From contig CAJTPP010000083.1 in assembly GCA_910578235.1 (NCBI GenBank), positions 2,566 to 10,399 on the forward strand: a stretch of DNA of 7,834 bases, given 5' to 3'. Numbering within the stretch: position 1 is the stretch's first letter; each line of letters starts with the position of its first letter. The position numbers and the translations under genes are program-made. Under the pieces are notes generated by a model. That model ran no database searches, was not told where the DNA came from, and saw nothing but the letters and a program-made list of their open reading frames with translations. Below are positions 6,205 to 7,834 of this stretch, piece after piece. This DNA comes from an uncultured Clostridia bacterium (lineage in GTDB: Bacteria > Bacillota > Clostridia > UBA1381).

Positions 6205-7686
6205 ATGAGAATTAAAAGAATATTTGCAGGTTTTTTGTCCGCGGCTATGCTGTTTGCGTCGGTATCCGTATTAGCGGCAAAAACTGATGATGATGAAAAA
6301 GAAATACAGGAAATACAGCAAAGCGGTGAATTTATTGCGTTTAATCAGATTGCGGAATTTATTGCGGAAAATTATATAGATGATTTTTATACCAGTGATA
6401 AGGTGATAGAGAAAGGACTTTCCAAGCTGTTGGAGAATGACGAGGAACTGCTTATTTCTCTGCTTAAGGCAACGCTTAGCAGTATGGATGACTATAGTGA
6501 GTTTTTCACTCCGGAGGAGTATGAAGCTTTTAAAAATCAGTTGTCGCATACATTTTATGGTATTGGTGTGACTATGCAGATGGGTGAGGACGGTTATGTT
6601 GAGATAACCGGTTTTGCGGAAGAAAACGGGAATGCGGAAAAAGCCGGATTTCGAATAGGAGATAAATTTTGTAAGGTAAACGGCGAGAATGTCACAGGAC
6701 TAAGTCTGGAAGCTGTACGAGCAAAGGTGATAGGTGAAGAAGGCACAAAGGTTAAAATAACCGTTCTGCGTGATGACAGGGAAATTGAGCTTACGGCCAC
6801 TCGCGTTGCTGTCAACGCAAATACTGTTTTAAGCGGAATATTGAGCGGTAACATAGGATATATTCAAATTCTTTCTTTTGGAGTAAATACTGCAAATGAA
6901 TTCGCGGAGCAGCTTGATGTGATGCGTAAGCAAAATGTAAAGAACATTATTTTGGATATGAGGAACAATGGAGGAGGGCTTGTTCCCGCCGCGGCAGAAA
7001 TAGCAAAGACAATTGTGCCGAAGGGAAAAATAATTGACGTAAAATACAGAAGGCCTCAATATGATATGACATACACTTCAAATCTTACAAAGAAAGAGTT
7101 TGATTTTATTGTGCTTGTAAATGAACATACAGCGTCGGCGTCTGAAATTCTTGCAAGCGCTATACAGGATTCGGGCGCGGGAAAGCTTGTGGGCACAACT
7201 ACGTTCGGAAAAGCGGTTATTCAGAATACATATCAGCTTGAAAATAAAGCGGTGCTTAAGCTGACAGCGGGACAGTATATAACAAGAAACGGCAAAGAAA
7301 TAAATCATGTCGGACTGACTCCTGACGAGTATGTTGAAAATGAAACGGCAGGCCTTGATATGTCAGAATATTCAGAATTTGATTTCAGAACACGCTCGGC
7401 TCTCGGAAGCGGAGGAGAAAATGTAAAAGCGGCTAAGGAACGGCTGTATATTCTCGGATATTATAACGGTGATACAGAAAACAGCGTGTTTGATGCGGAA
7501 CTTAAGGAAGCGGTGTCTGATTTTCAGCGGGCTCATGACATATTGTCATATGGAGTGCTTGATATTATAACGCAGGCTCGTATCGATGGCGAGGTGTCTA
7601 AGATTGAAACAACAACTGATAATCAGCTTATAAAAGCATATGAAATGTTTGGTGGAAAAAAAGAGAACTTATTTGAGAAAAAATAA
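6205..7686 (+). CDS. Secreted S41 C-terminal processing peptidase with PDZ and peptidoglycan-binding domains
   Basis: This is a CtpA/CtpB-type serine protease that acts outside the membrane on proteins with exposed C-termini. A signal peptide covers about 1-25 (MRIKR, then a hydrophobic run ending VLAA), with no lipobox. A helical segment (about 43-115) is followed by a PDZ domain (about 117-200, starting FYGIGVTM) and the S41 core (about 205-375). Ser311 in TASASEI, Lys336 in FGKAVIQ and Gln340 have the same spacing (+25, +29) as the Ser-Lys-Gln triad of B. subtilis CtpB, so the enzyme should be active. Residues 398-462 resemble a PG_binding_1 domain (GENVKAAKERLYILGYYNG, then AVSDFQRAH), which would hold it at the wall. 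AAGAGG (6192-6197) lies 7 nt before the ATG and overlaps the upstream stop. The CtpB-like layout would allow a sporulation role, but no sporulation gene is nearby and the substrate is unknown. A strong terminator follows. Confidence 0.93.
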   Translation: MRIKRIFAGFLSAAMLFASVSVLAAKTDDDEKEIQEIQQSGEFIAFNQIAEFIAENYIDDFYTSDKVIEKGLSKLLENDEELLISLLKATLSSMDDYSEFFTPEEYEAFKNQLSHTFYGIGVTMQMGEDGYVEITGFAEENGNAEKAGFRIGDKFCKVNGENVTGLSLEAVRAKVIGEEGTKVKITVLRDDREIELTATRVAVNANTVLSGILSGNIGYIQILSFGVNTANEFAEQLDVMRKQNVKNIILDMRNNGGGLVPAAAEIAKTIVPKGKIIDVKYRRPQYDMTYTSNLTKKEFDFIVLVNEHTASASEILASAIQDSGAGKLVGTTTFGKAVIQNTYQLENKAVLKLTAGQYITRNGKEINHVGLTPDEYVENETAGLDMSEYSEFDFRTRSALGSGGENVKAAKERLYILGYYNGDTENSVFDAELKEAVSDFQRAHDILSYGVLDIITQARIDGEVSKIETTTDNQLIKAYEMFGGKKENLFEKK

Positions 7687-7690
7687 AGAA

Positions 7691-7724
7691 GGTGCGTCAC
7701 TTTAATTAAAGTGACGTGCTTTTT
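7691..7724. terminator. Strong intrinsic terminator of the ddl operon, possibly bidirectional
   Basis: A perfect 22-bp palindrome (7695-7716) has arms CGTCACTTTAA and TTAAAGTGACG. G-U and Watson-Crick pairs extend the stem outward to 7691-7720. On the plus strand it runs into TTTTT (7720-7724) and more AT-rich sequence, 4 nt after the S41 stop. Read on the minus strand, the hairpin is followed by TTCTTTATTTTTT, so it could also stop transcription arriving from the right. Confidence 0.93.
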
Positions 7725-7738
7725 ATATATTTTAATAT

Positions 7739-7834
7739 TTAACAAGTACTGATGCGATCAATGTAAATATGTAACAGACGGGAATTCCCGTCTGAAGAAG
7801 CTTTAGAAGAAACGGAATATGCGTTTACGGCGCT
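7739..7834 (-). other. Short minus-strand reading frame open to the right edge; possible 3' end of a convergent gene
   Basis: Read from the right edge, the minus strand is open for 31 codons and ends in TAA at 7741-7739, facing the 7691-7724 terminator. I do not recognise the peptide, which includes SDGNSRLLHIYIDRISTC. It prefers ATT/ATC for Ile, unlike the ATA-rich neighbours, and the 20-bp palindrome sits inside it; both points argue against real coding. The open stretch is short enough to be chance. No plus-strand start with a ribosome site is visible between 7725 and 7834. Confidence 0.15.
7775..7794. repeat. Perfect 20-bp palindrome centred on GAATTC, function unknown
   Basis: The sequence CAGACGGGAATTCCCGTCTG is fully self-complementary with no spacer. 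As RNA it would give an 8-bp GC-rich stem with an AAUU loop. Neither strand has a U tract after it (plus side AAGAAGC, minus side TTACATATTT), so it is not a standard intrinsic terminator. A protein-binding dyad, a processing hairpin or a copy of a dispersed repeat are all possible. It lies 50 nt beyond the operon terminator. Confidence 0.6.

Noticed and set aside
1..7834. CRISPR array, mobile element, phage or defence genes
   Set aside because: No spaced direct repeats, transposase, integrase or terminal repeats were seen. Nearly every base is accounted for by housekeeping genes in tight operons.

Overview
The window reads as an ordinary chromosomal segment of a moderately AT-rich Gram-positive bacterium of the Clostridia (Bacillota). 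The reasons are the gene set and order (rimI-tsaD, the lspA-rluD pair, ddl-murI, a DUF1934 protein and an S41 peptidase with a peptidoglycan-binding tail), G-rich Shine-Dalgarno sites before nearly every gene, heavy use of ATA and AGA codons, and tight same-strand packing. I cannot name a genus. All nine recognised genes lie on the plus strand.

Region 1 (about 1-3829) looks like one transcription unit running in from the left edge. It holds a 5'-truncated rimI (ribosomal-protein N-acetyltransferase), tsaD (tRNA t6A synthesis), aroB (3-dehydroquinate synthase), lspA (lipoprotein signal peptidase) and an RluA/RluD-family pseudouridine synthase. Junctions are 4 nt, 17 nt, a 4-nt ATGA overlap and a 29-nt overlap, so translational coupling is likely. 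A hairpin ending in TTTT follows rluD and probably ends the unit.

Region 2 (about 3889-7725) starts at a perfect TATAAT -10 box and holds ddl (D-Ala-D-Ala ligase), murI (glutamate racemase), a DUF1934/YwiB-like small protein with a TTG start, and a secreted S41 C-terminal processing peptidase with PDZ and C-terminal peptidoglycan-binding domains. It closes with a strong intrinsic terminator. Two genes make D-amino-acid precursors of peptidoglycan and the last encodes an exported, wall-anchored protease, so the unit has a cell-envelope theme.

Region 3 (7726-7834) has no confident gene. It carries a perfect 20-bp palindrome centred on GAATTC, and a short minus-strand reading frame that is open to the right edge and could be the end of a convergent gene.

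I found no mobile element, CRISPR array, RNA gene, phage gene or defence system. The most unusual items are a perfect 11-bp inverted repeat inside an apparent 11-residue insertion in the RluD S4 domain, and the unexplained palindrome past the final terminator. I see no convincing evidence of a new biological system here.
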